Shown piece by piece: positions 1-16,994 of a stretch of DNA of 64,000 nucleotides. Source of the DNA: Neocallimastix lanati (nom. inval.) (lineage: Eukaryota; Neocallimastigomycota; Neocallimastigomycetes; Neocallimastigales; Neocallimastigaceae); NCBI GenBank assembly GCA_016946835.1, contig JACVTC010000047.1, positions 773,001-837,000 on the forward strand, written 5' to 3'. Made by a program: the position numbers and the translations under genes. The notes below the pieces were generated by a model. The model was not told the origin of the DNA. It saw only the letters and a list, made by a program, of their open reading frames with translations, and made no database searches. How positions within the stretch are numbered: position 1 is the stretch's first letter; each line of letters starts with the position of its first letter.

Positions 1-2460
<2,460 letters not shown>

Positions 2461-2801
2461 AGATAACTAAGCAGTAATTATTATTATAATTATTATTATT
2501 ATGTTAAAAAGATCAACTTCAATATTATAATATATATATATATTTTTTTTTAAACTATATTATATTTATTTATATTTGTACTTTAAAAAAAAAAAAAAAA
2601 ATTAAATGAAATAAGTATTATTTCAAAAACTTTATCTTTTACTAATTTTATATTAATATATAGTAATTTTAATTTATATAATTTTAATATAAAACTTTAT
2701 TTGATATTATTTTTTGTTTTGTATTTAAATTAATTATATCCTATTAAAAAAAAATTTTTTTTTAATTATATCCTATTAAAAGTTATTGCTTTTTAATTAC
2801 C

Positions 2802-2832
<31 letters not shown>

Positions 2833-3827
2833 GCAAAAAGAAAAAAGAAAGAAAAGAAAAAAAAAATTTTTTTTATAAATTGCTTAAAATATTTATAATA
2901 ATAAATTTATTTAATTTAAATATATAAATATATAAATACAAAAATATTTTAAATATTTTATTATATGATTTATTATTTATTTAACTTAACATAAATTTGT
3001 AAATAAATAATATAAATATAAGCAATATTATAATATTTATTATTATTATAAATTAAAATATTTATATTAATGAAGAAAGAGGTTTTTTAGATTCCATTGA
3101 AAAAAAAAAATTTTTTTTTTATTAATTTATGCAAAACTTTATATTAATTTTAATGCCTATTTATGTTCTTTGGTGACATGTTTAATAATGTTTATGTAAA
3201 TCAAAGAAATTTAAATAAAATAATAATAAAAATATGAAATAATTATATTTTATATTAAAGAAATATATATATATATATATATATATAATAACAGTTACAA
3301 GGCCTACTAAATTTATTGAATTATTATTCATTCACTATATAAATAATATTATGAAATCTCCCAATATAGTATTATATTTTTTTTTGTTTTGTTTTGTTTT
3401 GTTTTTTATTAATATATTTATTTTCCATAATTATTGTTAGAATATGTGAAATGTATGAAAAATAAGCTTCAAATGTATTGAAACATATTGTAATATAAAT
3501 AATGTATTAATATTTATAAACCATTATATAATATATATATTTAGAATAAGCTTAAAATCTTTAAATATAATATTTTTGTTTTATTTTGGAAATTCGACAT
3601 ATTCAAAGTATATTAATATAAATTATTAATTAAATATATTTATTATATAAAGTAAATTTCTCTTAATAAAAATTAAATATACAAAAAATTTATGATAAAA
3701 TAAAATAAAAAAAATATTAATAATCATATAAAAACTAATTATATAAAATTTTAAGATTAATTACGAACTAATTTTAAAATATTATATATATTACAAAATA
3801 AAAATATATATATGTATATAATATATA

Positions 3828-3860
<33 letters not shown>

Positions 3861-4269
3861 TCATAAAGAAAAAATAATTAACAAAAAAAAAAAAAAGATA
3901 AAATAAAATGAAGTGAAAAATAATTGTAAAATGAATTTCCAATTTGAAAATAAATATATTTAAATACAAATATATAATAAAAATTGATTTATATATATTA
4001 TTTATATATATATATATATATTTATTTTTCTTTTTTAATTTCTATAAATACTTACATTTCAATATAAAATGAAAATGAAATGAAATATTAATTATTTTTT
4101 TTCTATAATAAAATATTAAAAATTTATCAAAATTATATCAAATAGTAATAAAAAATATATAATAATAAAAATATTATAAATTTATAATTTATTTTATTCT
4201 ATTCTGAATTTCTTTAAAATTAATAGTAAATAAAAAATAATAAAATAATGAAATAAATAAAAAAAAAAA
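2461..4269. other. Non-coding AT-rich spacer between INO80 and sugar transporter
   Basis: Contains A and T homopolymers, (TA)n near 3265-3290, a poly-A block at about 3830-3860 and palindromic A-run/T-run pairs at about 2750 and 3105. No coding signal or RNA gene was recognised. It must hold the INO80 3' UTR and the transporter promoter, but no defined element is visible. Confidence 0.6.
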
Positions 4270-6081
4270 ATGATTCATAGAAGAAATTTATATATGTATT
4301 TTGTTGCCCTTGTGGCATCACTCGGAGGTTTTCAATTTGGTTATGAAGTCGGTATTTTAGAGTAAGTATAATTTTAAAACAAAAGCAAAAAAAAAAAATT
4401 ATTTTGAATTCTTTATATTATATATATATATATATTCATTACTATATTAAATATACCCTTATATAAAATATTATATATATATTTAAAATTATAGATCAAT
4501 TAAAAGTTTTACAGCATTTAAAATGGATTTTTCAAAATTTTATAATAAAACTTTAATAATAGATAACGATTTTGGGGTCAATGAGAATGGTGAAGGTGTA
4601 ATGTTAAAATTAAAATATGAAGAAAAACCTATGCAAAGTTCATTAATGGTGACAATGTTTTGTATAGGATGTGTAGTTGGTACCTTAGTTGTTCCGACTG
4701 TTTGTGGTATGTATTCATATGTTTTTATATACATCATATATATAATTTATTACTAAGTATTAATAATTTTATTTTTTAATATTAATAAATAAAAATTTTA
4801 TATCAATTAATGTTCTATGATAATTATTTTATATATATATATATATTAGATTTTTTTGGTCGTAAGAGAAGTATTTTATTTGGTGCAGCTATTTTTGGAT
4901 TTGGTAGCCTTTTTGCTGTAATTATTATTTTTATTAAATTTTAACATATCTCGTAATAGCATATTAATCAACTATATCATAATAAAATTATTTTATAATT
5001 CAAATAAATAAATAAATATATATATACATATATATATATTTAGGGTATTACAATAGGTGATACATTGTTTTTCTTTTCAAGAGTTATTATGGGTATTGGT
5101 ATAGGAATATTATCAACAACATGTCCAATGTATATAGCTGAAACATCGCCAGCCGAAAAAAGAGGAAAATTAATTACTTTTTATCAGTTAATGATTACAA
5201 TTGGTATTTTTTCAGCATATATTGTAAGAATTATTACAGAATTCTTCCTTAGAAATGATCGTAACGTTCAATGGAGAGTTATCCTTGGTATTCAAGTTGT
5301 TCCTGGTTTTTTATTATTAGTAAATATAATAATGACAATAATGAATATATATATATATATATATAATAAAATGAATATATTTTCAATTAAAAAATATATA
5401 GTGAAATGTATGAATAAAATTAAAAAAAAAAAAAAAAGAGTAAAAATTATAACAATTATTATATATATGTATATATATAGATCATGATGTTCTTTTTACC
5501 CTATTCTCCTAGATATTATATATGGCAAGAAAGAGATGATGAAGCTTTAAGAATTGTTTCAAAGTTACGTGGTATGTCATCTACTCGTGATCCTGAAATT
5601 CAAACTGAATTTCAAAATATGAAAAAATCTCTGGAAATTGAAAGACATGAATATTCTACTGGTTTTAGTGAATTATTTAAGAAATCAATTATAAAAAGAG
5701 TTATAATTGTTATGATGCTTCAAATATTTCAACAATTAACTGGTATCAATGTTATTTTAAGTTCAAAAATTTTTGATGGTACTCAAATAAGTTATAGATT
5801 CCTTACAGATGATATTACTACCACATTCGGTTTTATTAATGTATTCTGTAATGTTATTGGTACTATTCCGACTTTATGGTTAATTGAAAAATTTGGTAGA
5901 AAAGCTGTATTAATTTTTGGAAGTATTACAATGACAATATCATTAGGAGTAAGTGCTGTTTTCTCAAAATTAAAGGCAAATAATGAAAATAAAGAAATAT
6001 ATTCATGGGTTTACATTATTTGTATTTTTGCTTTTGTTATTTCATTTGCAGCTTCCTGGGGTCCCGCTGTTTGGGTTTATC

Positions 6082-6135
<54 letters not shown>

Positions 6136-6679
6136 ATATATTAATATAATTAATAATTAATAATTTATGATATAATTATAATATTATAATAGTAATGATA
6201 GAAAATTTAAAATAATATTTTGAGATATAAAAAATTATTAATTAAAGAAATTATATATAATTTTATACATGATATTTTCATATTAAATAGTGAAGTTTTC
6301 CCAATGAGAGTTAGATCCTTAGCTACGTCACTTTGTTGTTTGGTTAATTGGTAAAATATATTATATATTATATATATTCTTTTTTTAAAATAATAAAATA
6401 AATAAAGTGAAACTATTTTATAATTATACTTACAAAATGAATTATTTCAAAAATTTTATAATATTAAGGGCGTCATTTGGTATAATAGTTACTATTTATT
6501 CCATTATAATAGAAAGTAGTAATAGTAAAGAAAAAGATGTATATGCAAATTCATTCTTTGCAATATGTTGTTTCATATCATTATTCTTTGTAATATTTTT
6601 CGTTCGTGAAACAAAAGATACACCACTAGAGGAAGTTGATAATATCTTTGGAAATAAAGAAAAATCGAAACAAAAATAA
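4270..6679 (+). CDS. MFS sugar transporter (sugar porter family)
   Basis: Predicted plasma-membrane hexose-type transporter of 507 aa, the normal length for the sugar porter family. Exons are 4270-4361, 4495-4706, 4850-4917, 5044-5319, 5481-6085, 6291-6350 and 6469-6679; they total 1524 bp and phases agree throughout. The start ATG is followed by a first membrane segment containing GGFQFGYEVGIL, typical of sugar porters. Later motifs are FFGRKRS (loop 2-3), SRVIMGIGIGILSTTCPMY and AETSPAEKRGK (TM4 and loop), WRVILGIQVVPG, PYSPRY, QIFQQLTGINVI (TM7 region), EKFGRKA (loop 8-9), WGPAVWVYQNEVFPMRVRS and RETKDTPLEEVDNIFG (the PETKG-like end of TM12). Expected membrane segments are present in order. 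A poly-A run of about 46 bases lies inside the fifth intron. The sugar transported cannot be read from the sequence. Confidence 0.93.
6088..6133 (+). repeat. Poly-A homopolymer inside transporter intron
   Basis: About 46 consecutive A directly after the donor site of the fifth intron. Runs of this kind recur through the window, for example at 7203-7249, 41203-41248 (T), 41611-41649 (T), 47641-47680 and 60333-60375, and their lengths may be unreliable in an assembly. Confidence 0.9.
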
Positions 6680-6922
6680 TTTGAATTTTAGATAAAAAAA
6701 AAATATCCATTTAAATAATTGTAAACCATTCTAACCTTGTTCTTTAAATTCTTCTTTAATACATCTTGTTAATAATTATATACATAAAATAAGCATTTTT
6801 TATATCATATCGTATATCATTTTATCATAAATTTTACCAATACTTTATCAAAAAAATAAAAATAAAAATTTTAAATTAATTATAATAAAATATTCAAATA
6901 TAATTAATATAAAATATAATAA

Positions 6923-6958
<36 letters not shown>

Positions 6959-7202
6959 TAATGGAATAAATTTTATAAAAAATATTAATATAATTAAATT
7001 AAAGTCTTAGATTAATTATAGACATTTCTTAAAATTTTAAATATAAATATATATATATATAATATCAAAAAAAAATATTGATTATTCAAATATATTTAAA
7101 CGTCATCAATAAGAAATAAAACAAAATATATTAAAATTATATAAATAATAAAAATAATTAAAAATAATTACTTATTCCCATAGACAAACGAATATATAAT
7201 CG

Positions 7203-7280
<78 letters not shown>

Positions 7281-7778
7281 ATTATTAATACCAAACAAAA
7301 AAAATAAAAATGAGAATGAATCTATAAAAAATTACAATAAAAAAAAAATAATATTAATAATATTAATAAATATTTTAAATTTTTATTTATATATTCAATG
7401 TTTTGAAAAACACCTATAATATTTTTTTTTTTTTTTGATCTTGTTGTTTTTTTGGGTTTTTGGTTTTCATTTTAGTTTTTATTTATTGATTAATTATTAT
7501 TTTTATTTATAAACTAATAAATAAATTTAAAAAAAAAAAAATAAAATAAAAGTTTATTGAAAAGAAACTTTATTTATGTACTTTTTATTTTGTTGCTTCA
7601 GTAACATCATTTGATGATCTGCATTTTGGTAAAGCTAGTATTATTGAATTTATATAAAAACATTGAAATAAATTTAGTAATAATTGCTACATTATATATA
7701 TTTAAAGTAATATATTAAAAAATGAAAATCAATTAAATAATTTTTAATGAGTTTTATCACTTAATTTAAAAAAGAATA

Positions 7779-7780
<2 letters not shown>
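6680..7780. other. Non-coding AT-rich spacer
   Basis: Downstream of the transporter. It holds (AAT)n at about 6925-6955, a 47-base poly-A plus (TA)n at 7203-7275, and T runs. No gene was recognised. A short (GAT)n array at about 7780-7810 marks the start of more complex, LINE-derived sequence. Confidence 0.55.
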
Positions 7781-7810
<30 letters not shown>

Positions 7811-8340
7811 CAGATATAGAAGGATAATCAATAAAATGAGCAATTGATTTTTTATCTGATATTGATCATGCGTTAGTTAACTCAAAAATGCTGGATAAGT
7901 ATCTACCTCTAGTCCATGAAATAGGTGAACCATTGAAAAGAATGGATCCAACTATATTTGATTACAGAGGTTTGTATCTTGGGAATCATGCCTCATGTTA
8001 AACAGTCCTTGAAGATAATTCCTACGCTCATCTTGTTTCTATAATAACATATAGTCCATGGAATCACTCTAAGTGTTCTGTAGGTAATATCTGTATTCCC
8101 ACAAAGAAGCACTCATTACATGTCCGATATTCATTCTCTGAAGTTTTCGCATGGTTTCAGAATCACACTAATCATCCATCTATTTTTCTTGGAAACTTTA
8201 ACATGAGCACCTCTGATTTACAAGATAAATTAATAGGCAGTAATCTTGGTAATTGGTTTATTCTTCCGAAATATTTGTATTGGGAAGTTTTACTTTACAT
8301 GGATATATATCATTCTTGGTAACATAAGAATAAGGGTTTT
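7781..8340 (+). mobile_element. Decayed LINE fragment E: endonuclease domain
   Basis: Translation of about 7960-8290 on the plus strand gives a degraded copy of the apurinic-type endonuclease domain found in LINE copy A. It reads YRGLYLGNHASC, then a stop, and further on SVGNICIPTKK, IFLGNFNMSTSDL and NWFILP. These correspond to GLFIGVHSSCSF, IGNIYFPQSKW, VLVGDFNMSLKKI and NWYIAP of copy A. Only the middle of the domain remains. It is on the strand opposite to all other LINE pieces in the window. No reverse-transcriptase part follows it recognisably. Confidence 0.75.
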
Positions 8341-9750
8341 AAAATCCTATTGAAGAACTCAATATTATCTCTTTTCAAAAAATTCTATCTATTAATATTC
8401 TAACTAAGATAAAAAGAAAACTTTTCTGCATTAGAATGTGAAATTGGATTTTGAGAATTAAAATTAGATATATTGAATTCATTATTGGCATTTATAACAT
8501 TTATTATTAACTGAGATTTGTTGAGTTTGTATTATTGGGTGTATTATTATATTTTAATTTTTGCTTTAAATGCTGAAAAGAAACCTTATACTTCCATTTG
8601 GAACATCTACAAAATGAAATTTTAACTCCTGATATTGCTTATCAAATACTTTTCTAAATTTTAGAGTGTATACTTTAATCCTGAAGAAACTATCATTTTA
8701 TTTAGTAATTCTTTTTACTTATAAAATTCTATTCTTGAATTTTTTTACATCTAGAATGAATAAAATCCTTCACTTTAGCATTGGTTCATGAGTATATACC
8801 ACGGATAAAAATCAGCCTTGTGTTGTTAATAAATGTTCCATAACAGCGAGAACCCCGTTGAAATATCTTTTTCATAATGAACTATATATTACAAAATGAT
8901 AAAAATAAAACTAATATAAATTAAAATACTAAAAACTATGAATAAAAAAAAAAAAAAATAAAAAATAAAATAAAATAAAATAAAAATAAATAAATAAATA
9001 AATAAATACAGAAAAATTAAAAAAAAAATAATTATAAAAATATATTGGTTCTCTTTTCTTTATTTCTTCTTTTTCTTCACTTTGTATTATCAATTTTTTT
9101 TTTATCTTTTGAATTATTGTTTTTCTATTTAATAATAAAGCTCTGTATAATATAATAATTTTCTGTACAATAATCATATATTTATTATAATGAAAAGGTA
9201 AATAAAATGTTAGTAGTGAAAAACTGTTAAAAGTTTCCCTTCCGTTAAATAATGTCTTAAACACAAGCTTTAGAGTGAATCAATCTCCTACATTTTTAAT
9301 TATTCAATAGCTATATGAGTTTATATAATACTATAAAAAAATTCATATACAAATTAATGCTAAAGTAAATATATAATAAATTCATTACAATGATAATATA
9401 TAGAAACTACTTGATATTATTAATTATGCAACTCCAATGTTTCTACATATCCAGTTTAAAACAATATAAAACATCCGGTTCACTTTCTATAATCTTCAAA
9501 TATTTTAAAAATTTTCTCTTCGTACTAGAAGCTACTTATGAATGAATAACCATTGATTATCATCAGAATTACAGAAAATTGTAATTAATACACCTGATAT
9601 AGGTCATTCCTATTCCTTCAACAATCAATGGACCTGGAAAAACAGTCCATATCATTGGGATATATTAACAACAATAATAGAGAAGACTTAGACTATATGT
9701 CAGAGATCCTATACAAAATAATTTAATTTATAATATCCTATATATTCAAT
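8341..9750. other. Unassigned, moderately complex sequence between LINE fragments
   Basis: Parts of this stretch (about 8560-8880 and 9380-9720) have higher base complexity than the usual spacers and are probably decayed repeat DNA, but I could not align them with the LINE copies by eye. No intact gene is visible. Confidence 0.4.
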
Positions 9751-11065
9751 TTTTTTTTTTATCGCCGTAATTATTGAGAACTTTAATTTTTATTTATTTA
9801 TTCTTTTATAAATTACAAGAATACTTTAAAATTTAATAAAAAATAAAACACAAAATTAATAAAATAAGTAAATATTATTTGTCCAATTTGAACATAATAA
9901 TATTTGAAATAGTAATGTGAAATAACAAGTAATAATCAAAAATAAAGTGTATAAATAAATTTAGAAAAAAGTTTATATGCAACGAACCTCACCTCCTTAT
10001 GGATTAGGGTTTGAATTGACTATCTGAAAGAAATAATGGTCTTCTCCTTCAGAGGCATTAGCCCTGCTAACATGTCTTACAGCATTTTCAGTGTTGACGC
10101 TCCTGGTTAATTTGCACTTATATTTTCGGAATAATAACCCTTGCCGAGTACTAGCTCGTGGCATAATTTCTGTTAAGATAGCCGCAGATCGCACCAAGAA
10201 TGGCATTTTTGAATATTCATCAGAAATGATTTGATTCGTAAACAAATATCCCATTCCTTTTTATAATTTGAATCAATAATGTCTGCATCTCTTCCACCAA
10301 GAAGAAAGTTATATAAATGGTACCACGTTACATATATTTACAAGTTCATTATGAAGAAAATTACTTAAATTCACACCATTTTCACCAATTGAACTATTCA
10401 CTACATTAGTTGTAGCAATATTACAATCTTCACTATCACTAATTCTACTATTATTAACAATATTATTTCTATTGTTAATATTATTAATATTATATACTTC
10501 GTTACAACTATCAGAATCAGAACTTAGTTCTATAATATAAAATTTTTCATAAAGAATTTCAATATTTTTAAAATATTTCATTCGAAATTCAAGGAAAAGA
10601 TAGCATTTAGAAAACCAATGTTCCAATCGAGGATTACTATTTTTTTCTATAACAACAAGGACACCTTTCTGGATAGTCTTCTTCATTCATATTTGCAGCT
10701 TTGGCAACACGAGCATCGAATTTATATCCACATCTGGTACGAAGTACCCATCGGAAGACAATGCTAAATTCAGGATACTTGAAATTGAGCTTTAGATACT
10801 CTCTAGTTTTCTCAAATTTATTTTTCTTATAAGCCTTAGCTTTGATTGATTTTCCTGCCGTATCTCTATCCCAGTAAAAGTTTAAAATTGCTTTTTTTTG
10901 ATAGAAATTTATATAATTTGTCAGCTAAAATTTTACTTTCTTTATCCCAAGCATGACGTCTACAACGAGATATATCTCTAAGTAAATCAGAGAAAATACA
11001 TTTTGACTTTTTCCATTTTTTAAAACACCTTACCTGAACAATCGCACATTTCTCAGATCCTAGAT
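9751..11065 (-). mobile_element. Decayed LINE fragment F: C-terminus and 3' end
   Basis: Minus-strand 3' part of a LINE of the copy B type. A T run at 9751-9760 marks the eroded poly-A tail. Bases 9760-10000 align with 3' non-coding sequence of fragment G. The translated part ends with RSVNTENAVRHVSRANAS, like KSVNAEETVRQASRASA at the end of copy B. A zinc-knuckle remnant LEHWFSKC and an Asn-rich linker are at about 10400-10680. Further upstream, to about 11060, lie remnants corresponding to the RARSGYRLDARIAKAA and CALSQVKCFDKW parts of copy B. Several frameshifts are present and the RT core is missing. Confidence 0.82.
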
Positions 11066-12190
11066 ATTCAAGAATATGTGAAATATAGCTTCAAATGTAA
11101 TTAAAACATATTTCAATATAATAGTTTACAAACATTAATATAATAGTATAAGAGCATTTAATTTTGAATAATTTAGTGCTAGACTCTTTATCCTAAAATA
11201 TATAAAAAAAATTGACATAACCATAAATCATAAATTCCTGACTCTTAACAATTATTATTATTACTATAATATAAAATTATATTTAATTAACAATATTAAT
11301 AATTACTTTATTACTTTTTTATCTTAAATATAGAATATAATATATTAAAATTTAAAATAATAATAACTTTAAATATTAATTTTTATTTTAATTAAATTAA
11401 AAGTTTTGGTAAATATATTAAAAAAAATATACATATTAATATATTAGTATAAATATATTGAAATGATATGTTATACTTAAAATGTAAAATAATAAAAATA
11501 AAAATTACTTTCATGGCCACTTTTACTATAAAAAAAATATTAATTTTATTTGAACTTTTATTTACTTTTAAAAAATTTTTATAATTCATACAAAATTAAT
11601 AATAGAAAAATACTAAATTTACATTATTAAAATGAAATATATACTAAAATATATTATTTATTATAAAAATTAAAAAGAAAAAAAAACTTTTAACATCAAA
11701 AATTTAAATAGTAATATTCTTTAAAAAAATTAAAGTAATTACTTGAAATATACTTAAAAAAATAATAATTATTAACATCATTATTTAAATTATATCATAT
11801 CTAATTATCTAATTTTTAAAATTCATTATTATTTATGATTTTAATTTAAATTTATATCTAAATTTAATAATTAATAATTGAATTATTTAATTGAATTATT
11901 TACAAATATATATTGTAATAATTATATACTTTAACATTATTAAAATCATAATAAAATGATTGATATAGTTTTATTTTAATTATCAATCAATCTTTAAAAA
12001 TTTAAAATGAAAAAATATTTTTCATATAATTTTTTAAATTATAACATATATGAAAATGTATAAATTCCTATTAATATATTCATTACATTTTTTTTTTATA
12101 AAAAAATTAAGAAATATAAAAAAAATGGTATCGATATTATTCCTAAATCTTTTATATTTCTTATGCTAAAATAGAATTCAATATATTAAG
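11066..12190. other. Non-coding AT-rich spacer
   Basis: Very AT-rich sequence between LINE fragment F and the histone H1 gene. No coding region, RNA gene or conspicuous repeat was recognised. The last 100 bases should contain the H1 3' UTR. Confidence 0.5.
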
Positions 12191-12981
12191 TTAACATTTT
12201 TTACCACATTTCCTTTTGACAGCCACTTTGGCCTTCATTGTACTAGTTTTTGGTGCAATCTTTTTAGCTGTTGAAGCTTCTTTAGAACTTTTTTTAGTAG
12301 CTGTAGTTTTTTTAGAGACAGTGTTCTTTGGATTAACATTTTTCTTTTCAACTTTAACTTTAGCCTTAGAATCTGGTACTTTCTTTTCGACTTTCTTTTC
12401 AGCCTTTTTTTCGATCTTTTTTTCGACCTTTTTTTCCTTCTTAATTTCTGGTTTCTTTTCTTTTTTTTCAATAGGTTTCTTTGCTAATTTTACTAATTTA
12501 TTTTTATTTTATTTTATAAGAATTAAAAATTTAAATTAACAACAATAATTTATTATATTAAAAAGGCCATATTATAATATTTATAATATTTACATGGACC
12601 ACTGGTACCCTTTGGTTGAATGAATATACCCTTTTCAACACAATTCTTTATTGTATTTCTAATGAGAACATCAGCATTATTATTAACCTGTAATTTATTC
12701 ATAACAGTGAGTTTAATTAATATTTAAACCATTATATTTAATATCAAATTTTATATTAATAATAAATAGTGTTTTATTTATAATAGCTATGATATATTTA
12801 GGTTTACCATAATAAATAAAAAAATTTTTCACATTACCTTATAATTAGCATAAATATATTTTTTGATTGCTTGACGACTACTACCATTTCTTTCTTTAAG
12901 ATTTACAATAGCAGCTGAAATCATTTCTCTGTAAGGTGGATGTTCAGCTTTCTTAGAAACAGCAACTTTAGCATTAGACAT
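12191..12981 (-). CDS. Linker histone H1
   Basis: Linker histone that binds nucleosomal DNA at the entry/exit site. Exons on the minus strand are 12838-12981, 12594-12687 and 12191-12492. They total 540 bp, or 179 aa, with matching phases and GT...AG introns. The N-terminal globular domain (winged helix) starts with [20 protein letters not shown] and [15 protein letters not shown], continues across the intron with [18 protein letters not shown] and [10 protein letters not shown], and ends in KLAKKP. The C-terminal tail of about 100 residues is almost only Lys, Glu, Val, Ala, Ser and Thr (EKKVEKK repeats, KAKVAVKRK), as expected for the basic tail. The start ATG precedes [10 protein letters not shown]; an in-frame ATG further upstream gives a residue stretch unlike H1. 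The last exon has a long open frame on the opposite strand, which is a shadow of the Lys-rich tail. Confidence 0.95.
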
Positions 12982-14006
12982 TTTCTTTTTTATATAAATT
13001 TTAAATATATATATTATTTTGTTATTATGGTTGTTAGTCAAAAAAAAATTAAATTTCTTATACATAATAAACTTAGTAAATATCACTAAATCTATACTAA
13101 CGAATGTTAATTATTTATTTGGTAATTTTTAAGAAGGATTTTGTGTTTAATTTTTAACTAATTGCCTTTTATAATTCATTAAATATACTTTTTAAATATG
13201 ATCATTTCTTAAAGTTTTTAATTTCTTTCACTATTAAAATAAAATAATATATACTGAAATAATTATTTTTTTTTCATTATCTCTATATTCTATTTTATTT
13301 GAGGTTTTCAAATAATAATGTAAATAGCCATATAAAAATTATCAAACATAAAGAAAATTCCAAAGTCTATAATTTAAATATATACACTTTTATTACCTTC
13401 TAAAATTTTTTGTTTGCTTGCTTGAATGAATAATTCTATTTAATATTATTATTGTTTGATTTATTATATTTCTCTTAATAATGTTTAAAGATTTTTGTGT
13501 TTACTTCTAAAAATACTATTTCCAAAAAAAAAAAAAATAAAAATAAAAAAAAAAAAAAAAAGAGGGAAGAACCTTTTCTCCTTTTTAACTATTTCTAAAA
13601 ATTAATAACATATTATTAGTTGTTAATTATTCTTTTTTTATTTTATTTTTTAGTTATTATTAAATATAAATTATTAATTAATAATTTATTAATATTTACT
13701 ATCATTTATAATTATAATATATTTATTCATATATTTAATTATATATATTTATTAATATATTATTTATTAAAATATTTATTTATATTAAATTATAATACTA
13801 CAATTTGATATGCAATATTGTTTTTCAAAATTATTTAAAATAATACTTATGGTTATGCAATTCTTTATCATATTATCATTAATTTATATAAAAATTTGTT
13901 ATTTGAATTTCTATATTAAATAAATAAATATCTTCAATTTTCACTGTAAATTATATGTATTTTGACTTTAAAATGTACCCTTTATTCTAAAAATTGAAAG
14001 AAATAA

Positions 14007-14042
<36 letters not shown>

Positions 14043-14257
14043 TTCATATTTTAATTTTATTACTAACATTTTTGTTTAGGAATGACAATATAATATATCA
14101 AAAATAAAATTTTATAATAATGCCAATAATAATGAATACTCATTTAACTTTTACTCCAAAAATAATAAAAATTATAATAATACTATTAATATTTATATTA
14201 TTATTCTTTATAATTTTTAATGGTAATAATTAAACTTATTTTTATTATTATTATTAT

Positions 14258-14289
<32 letters not shown>

Positions 14290-15749
14290 TTAATAGCATT
14301 TATTTATATTTTATTGTTTTTTTATTTTTATTTATTTATTTTTTTTTTTTTTTTTTGATGTAACTTACAATAAGAAATTTTTCCAAGCTTTTTAATATCA
14401 ATATGTATAAAATAATAAATAATAATAATAATATATAAATTTTGTGGCTTAAATATATATGTATTTGATATGTTGTGTTAAGTAATGTATCAAGTTTCTT
14501 ATTATCTTTTTAATAATAAAATTTCTGGAGAAAAAAAAATTATGTAATACTATAAAATACAATAGAAACAATATATAAACATTATTTGTAATTAATATAA
14601 ATATATTTTAGAATAAAAAGTATAACAATTTTATTGATATTAGTATATTAATTATAGATATTAATTTTTAATTTAATTAATTAGTATTAATTAATTTATA
14701 TTTATTATAAATTAAAGTTTTAAAATAAATAATACATTGAATCATTTGATTTAAAGGAATATTTTTAATCGTAAAATGACATATTCTTAAATCTTAAAAA
14801 TATATTATAGTATATTGCAATATATTATTTAAAAAGATTAATAATTAATGATTAAAAAAGTACACGTGATTAAATTAAATTCTATGAAAAAAAGAAAAGA
14901 ATGATGTTTGAAATTTTTTATTTTTTTTCAGGGTTCAAAAAAAAGAAATTTTCATTATATATTAGACCAAAAATTAGGGTCCTTTTTTTTGGTTGATTTA
15001 AAGTTTTTAATTTTTAGTTAATTTATATTAATAAAAAATTACATTTTATTTGTAATAAATAGAAATAGTAATCAATAAATATTTATATATATATAAATAT
15101 TAATATTAAATTATATTTATATAATTTTGAAAGATGAAAATAGTATAAAGGAAAATTTATTTAAAATTATAGATATAGATATTTGAATATATTTTTTGTA
15201 CTTTTTTCCTTTTATGGTTTAAATATTAATATATTACCAAAAGAAACAGAGTAGTACAATATATATTATATTATATTATGTGGCTCTCAACCAAAGAAAT
15301 GGATGGTACATATTTAAATGTAAGCCACGAAATATTCATATAAATAATTAAATATAAAATTAATATACCATAAATATTATTAAAAATCATTTATTAATCT
15401 ATATAATATTTTATTTTATTAAGACTTTTATTTTTTTAATTTTAGACTTTTACATATTAATTAAAAAAATGCTATTAAAAGAATATCATAAGTATTTAAC
15501 TTTTATTTTCGATAAAATATAGGAAAAAAAAAAAAAAAAAAGAAAAAGTAATAAACATCTTTTAACAACTAGTTAAATTAAATATCTTATTATATCTACA
15601 GTTATTATGAATCGATTGACAAAACAAATACTAAAATTAATGACAAATAAGAAAAAAAATGGTTTAGGTTAAAATTCAAAAATAAACTTGTGAAAAATAA
15701 AAATGAAAATAAAAATGAAAATAAAAATAAAAATAAAAATAAAAATAAA

Positions 15750-15808
<59 letters not shown>

Positions 15809-16593
15809 GAAATAAGAAATAAAGTTCAATTTATATATATAATTTTAAAAAAAAAAAAAAAAAAAAAAAAATTCTGGTAATAATATTTAAAAACATCTAT
15901 TAGAATATAAAAGAATGAATAAAGGTTATGTCTTTATTAATATCTATATAAGACACACAATAAATCCTAAATTAAGTCCCTAAGATATATAGAAATTAAT
16001 CTTAAAAATGCAAATAAAAGATTTAGCAATTACTGCTTATTCGGCTGTACAAAAATTATAGGAATCGAAAAAATCCAATGAAAAATATAAAATGAGTTAG
16101 TCACCAACAATAATAGAAGTATTAAAAAAATATATACTTAATCCTAATATATTTAGTATAAAAATCATAATACTTCAAAATTGATTATATTTTTAATAAT
16201 ATGAACCAATATTTTTTTTAAAGGGGCAACACTGGCACTAAATAATGAATAAAAACATGAATATATATTAATAAAAATTTTATATTATATATATATTAAA
16301 TTTATAAATACTAATAATATTAGTAATATCTTACAATCTATCTTTTATAAAAAAAAAATAATATATTACATAATATCCGTTTTTTTTTTATTTGGTTTAT
16401 GTATATCATTAATATTAATAATTGATGTAACAATTGGGAACATTAATACTAATCTATACTAATTTTTACTTTACTTAATAAATATTATATATTATTATTA
16501 TTAAATATTATCATTATATATTAAATAAATATAAATATGATATAAAGAAATTTTTATTTTTTACTTATTTTTATCTTTATTTCATTATTACAA

Positions 16594-16650
<57 letters not shown>

Positions 16651-16994
16651 TATAATAATAATAATTAGATGGATAAATTCATAATGCTAAAATGAGAATT
16701 ACAATAGATAAAAAATAAAAATAAAAAATAAAAAAATAAAAATAAAAAAGTTTAGGACTCAAATAAAATAACAATTAATATAGAGGCTATAAATATAAAT
16801 TCAAACTATAAAAATATATTTAAAAACTACATATCTTTATTTTTAATTTCATTATTATTATTATTATTACTTATTTAGTTATTTTATTCTAATTTATTTT
16901 ACTTTTATAATAATTATAATTTTAATTGGACTTAAATTATATTACTTATAAATATAATTTTTTTATTTATTTATTTCAATTTTTTATCATTTCT
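12982..16994. other. 4-kb non-coding AT-rich region
   Basis: No gene recognised. It contains poly-A runs (13525-13560, 14009-14039, 15847-15870), (AGT)n at about 14262-14289, and (AAAAT)n/(AAT)n at about 15700-15810 and 16596-16655. A more complex patch at about 15890-16250 is of unknown origin. Around 15281-15330 the words gtggct and agccac form a short inverted pair, which is too little for an RNA call. Open frames in this stretch come from simple repeats (poly-Leu, poly-Ile). Confidence 0.5.

Noticed and set aside
12216-12539. 107-aa plus-strand frame rich in Phe, Leu and Ser
   Set aside because: It is the antisense of the Lys-rich tail of histone H1.
15605-15829. Poly-Leu frame on the minus strand
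   Set aside because: Produced by (AAT)n and (AAAAT)n microsatellites; no coding composition.
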